DNA of 38,092 bases, taken from IMG/VR virus record IMGVR_UViG_3300009184_000092, positions 1-38,092 of that record. One strand, 5' to 3'. Below are positions 36,307 to 38,092 of this stretch, piece after piece. The notes below the pieces were generated by a model. The model made no database searches. It worked only from the letters and a program-made list of their open reading frames with translations, and was not told the DNA's origin. The position numbers and the translations under genes were made by a program. Position 1 is the first letter of the stretch. Each line of letters begins with the position of its first letter. This DNA is from a virus.

Positions 36307-36860
36307 TGATCTCCCAAAAGGATATCGAAAAAGTCCTGACTTCGAAACTGGAATGGATTCGTCTTAGTGACATCTATAACCCAGTTTCGAAGCGAATGGA
36401 AAACCTTGTAAACGAGCACGGCAACTCTGGTGTATATCAGGTTTGTACGACCGCTGATAAGTCCGAAGAGATCCTCTTCGCCAACCTTGGTTATATCGGA
36501 GAAAGTAAATCTATCTTCGGTCGAACCTACTGCTTGAAGATCAACAAGCACAACGCTTGTAATTATATCAAGCATAACAATATTGATATCTCGGATATCT
36601 GGGTCCGTTATTTTTTTACGAGCCCCGAAGACCGTCAGCCCCTAGAACGGTTGATGCACGAAACGATGGAAAAGCAGTATGGCTATCGCTTTAAGTGGCG
36701 AGAAGCTTCTGCAGGAACTGACGGTTCGCTTCTTCGTCTTTACGAAATGATTGACAAGCTCAATAGTCGTGAAGATGCAGAAACTGTTTATCGTTACGTT
36801 CGCGAGCGTTGTGTAGAACTGTATCTAGATAATTTGGATAACAACACAGAAGGTGAATGA
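36306..36860 (+). CDS. GIY-YIG-like protein
   Basis: This 184-residue protein has SGVYQV (41-46), LGYIGES (61-67), a following Arg73 in FGRTY, and acidic residues in PLERLMHETMEKQYG (112-126). This order (GVY, YIG, Arg, Glu) fits the GIY-YIG nuclease fold. The spacing between the first two motifs is about 18 residues, longer than the typical 10 or so, so a divergent or inactive member is possible. No DNA-binding NUMOD repeats are visible. It is coupled to DUF932 by a TAATG overlap, unlike a free-standing homing endonuclease inserted in an intergenic site. Confidence 0.5.
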   Translation: MISQKDIEKVLTSKLEWIRLSDIYNPVSKRMENLVNEHGNSGVYQVCTTADKSEEILFANLGYIGESKSIFGRTYCLKINKHNACNYIKHNNIDISDIWVRYFFTSPEDRQPLERLMHETMEKQYGYRFKWREASAGTDGSLLRLYEMIDKLNSREDAETVYRYVRERCVELYLDNLDNNTEGE

Positions 36861-36863
36861 TAC

Positions 36864-37988
36864 ATGGCTCGTCGTCCTGGACTTATTGCAAAAAAAACAA
36901 AGAAGCCTCGCGTTACTCGTAACGAAGCGTATCTTGTTAATTTGAAGTATCTTGGCGACGAGCCCGTTTTCACCAAGCCTCTTACAGAAGGCGATTATGC
37001 ACGTGCTTTGAATTGGTACAATTATATGTGCGACAATTCAGATGCTCGCGAGTATATCGAAACTTATCTTAAGAATACAAATCGTACAATCGAATATAAG
37101 AAATTTAAAAAGGTTCCTGACGTTTGGATTCCTACAACTGCCGCTTGGGTTTGTAGGATGATGTCGAAGGGCTATAACCTTCCTGATAGCTCGAAACCAT
37201 ATTTTGAAAAGCGTCTTAAAGAAACTCTTTCTAAGGCAAAGGAAGAAGATAAGAGCGTAGAAGTTGATACTCCTAAAGTTTCAATTCAAGATCGTATTAA
37301 AGAGAAAGCCCAAGATATCATCGGCGATATTGAAGAGCTGATCGATAGGGGCGAAACGTTTTCTCTTTATGAATGGCTCAAGGCAAAGGAAGTGCCAGCC
37401 CTATACGCTCCTATGATCGTCAGTAAATATGCTCCGTGGTTGGACGAGCTTATCGAAGCTTTGGAAGGTTCCGACGAACAACTTAAAGAAGCGTATAAGG
37501 GTCTTACAAAGAAACAGCTTCGTGAGCGAGTGGAATTCTTTAGTAAGTTGATTGAAGACTCCGAACGTTATGGTAACGTAGCTAAGAAAACTAGAACTCC
37601 TCGTAAGCCACGTGCAGTTTCCGTTGAAAAGAAGTTGAAGGGTCTTAAGTTCCAAAAAGAAGATAACACCTTCAAGATCGCTTCTGTTAATCCAGAAAAA
37701 ATTATCGGTGCTCAGGAACTTTGGACGTTCAATACAAAGAATAAAGTCCTTACTGTTTTCCGTGCTCTTGATCGTGGCGGTCTTCAGGTAAAGGGTACGA
37801 GTATTATCGGTTACGATGAAAAGAACTCTGTTAGCAAACGAACTGGTCGCAAGCCAGAAGAGTATGTTAAGAGAGTTTCTGATGGCGGTAAGATCGTTCT
37901 TCGTAAACTTATGGACGATCTTAAGAACGAAGCTACTTTCGCTCATCGCATTAACGAGAACACTATCCTACTGAAGATTGTAACTTGA
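36864..37988 (+). CDS. Large basic hypothetical protein, 374 residues
   Basis: This Lys-rich protein starts three bases after the GIY-YIG-like gene. The N-terminal 100 residues (RRPGLIAKKTKKPRVTRNEAY..., ALNWYNYMCDNSDAREYIETYL, VPDVWIPTTAAWVCRMMSKG) look helical and recall conserved proteins of T4-like phages. A central helical region with EWLKAKEVPALYAPMIVSKYAPWLDELIEAL follows, and then a basic, beta-rich C-terminal domain (LWTFNTKNKVLTVFRALDRGGLQVKG, RKPEEYVKRVSDGGKIVLRKLMDDL). Nucleic-acid binding is likely from charge. The TGA stop lies in the tmRNA promoter's -35. Confidence 0.6.
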   Translation: MARRPGLIAKKTKKPRVTRNEAYLVNLKYLGDEPVFTKPLTEGDYARALNWYNYMCDNSDAREYIETYLKNTNRTIEYKKFKKVPDVWIPTTAAWVCRMMSKGYNLPDSSKPYFEKRLKETLSKAKEEDKSVEVDTPKVSIQDRIKEKAQDIIGDIEELIDRGETFSLYEWLKAKEVPALYAPMIVSKYAPWLDELIEALEGSDEQLKEAYKGLTKKQLRERVEFFSKLIEDSERYGNVAKKTRTPRKPRAVSVEKKLKGLKFQKEDNTFKIASVNPEKIIGAQELWTFNTKNKVLTVFRALDRGGLQVKGTSIIGYDEKNSVSKRTGRKPEEYVKRVSDGGKIVLRKLMDDLKNEATFAHRINENTILLKIVT

Positions 37989-38018
37989 CTTTAAAGGTAT
38001 AGTAGGGTATTATAAATA
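37985..38018 (+). promoter_or_regulatory. Dual early/late promoter for the tmRNA piece
   Basis: TTGACT (37985-37990), a 17-base spacer and TATTAT (38008-38013) form a sigma70-type promoter, and an exact T4 late box TATAAATA (38011-38018) overlaps its -10. The predicted start, near 38021, coincides with the expected 5' end of the acceptor piece. The -35 includes the stop codon of the 374-residue gene. Confidence 0.75.
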
Positions 38019-38020
38019 TT

Positions 38021-38092
38021 GTGCTTAGGTCGTTGAGGCGTATGGAATAAACGTTTCGGACGTGGGGGCAGTACCCACCGCCTCCACCATAA
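38021..38092 (+). ncRNA. ssrA: Permuted (two-piece) tmRNA, acceptor piece; gene truncated by window end
   Basis: The RNA ends GTTTCGGAC, a T stem GTGGG/CCCAC (38062-38066 with 38074-38078) with the 7-base loop GGCAGTA, then CGCCTCC, discriminator A and CCA (38087-38089). This is the 3' end of tmRNA. The T at 38083 is U70, half of the G3-U70 pair that alanyl-tRNA synthetase recognises. There is no tag reading frame or 5' tRNA half upstream, because the promoter lies only 50-60 bases before the T arm. The order therefore fits a circularly permuted gene in which the acceptor piece comes first. The coding piece should follow beyond the window. The T loop lacks the standard TTCRA. Confidence 0.75.

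Noticed and set aside
1-38092. CRISPR arrays, insertion sequences, integrase or attachment sites
   Set aside because: None seen. Repeats present are coding (TEPK), promoter-related or the short TGACCAAC series. No transposase or integrase motif occurs.

Overview
The window is part of the genome of a large T4-superfamily myovirus. The evidence is a T4-type replication module (UvsX recombinase, gp41/DnaB-type helicase, family B gp43-type polymerase), exact T4-type late boxes (TATAAATA), long virion genes in tight overlap, and an Hsp20 gene and a Dps-like gene of the kind carried by T4-like phages. The likely host is an alphaproteobacterium. The last 70 bases look like the acceptor half of a circularly permuted, two-piece tmRNA, a form typical of Alphaproteobacteria. 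A DUF1127 gene and a GTA/3TM-type holin point the same way. The exact host and species cannot be read from the sequence.

Layout. (1) 65-15370, minus strand: a late, virion-related block. It holds Asn/Thr/Gly-rich beta structural proteins (65-2290, 8710-10479), a coiled-coil fibre-like protein (10476-11321) and a set of large multidomain proteins. Several of these begin with a T4 internal-protein-like capsid-targeting peptide, and three share an ESGPxKKK module. They include a Dps-like ferritin, a HAD phosphatase, a possible nuclease, and a DUF6267-like/ligase-like protein fused to a TxGH nucleotidyltransferase. (2) 15410-15557: a candidate structured small RNA bounded by a late box and an intrinsic terminator. 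(3) 15545-21428, minus: the replication/recombination module. (4) 21432-24928: a lysis region (holin, GH19 endolysin, and on the plus strand a two-gene spanin) with DUF1127 and Hsp20 genes. (5) 24929-27469, minus: small early genes and tRNA-Gln(UUG). (6) 27484-37988, plus: an early accessory region of many small genes, each or every few with its own near-identical sigma70-type promoter. Recognisable products are an AAA+ ATPase, a SWIM zinc-finger protein, an Api92-like protein, a zinc-ribbon protein, a DUF932 protein and a GIY-YIG-like protein. (7) 37985-38092: a dual early/late promoter followed by the tmRNA acceptor piece, whose coding piece should lie just beyond the window.

The regulatory logic is visible. 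Early genes on both strands use TTGAnTTTTAAAA promoters with an invariant 17-base spacer. In many cases the TGA stop codon of the upstream gene lies inside the -35 hexamer, and in many the -10 forms a dyad with the start region (TATAC-N3-GTATA). Late genes use TATAAATA. The main non-coding stretch, 31657-32139, carries opposing promoters, palindromes and an upstream 13-base-period direct repeat, and may be a control or replication region.

All calls come from reading the sequence. No database search was run; family names rest on motif recognition.
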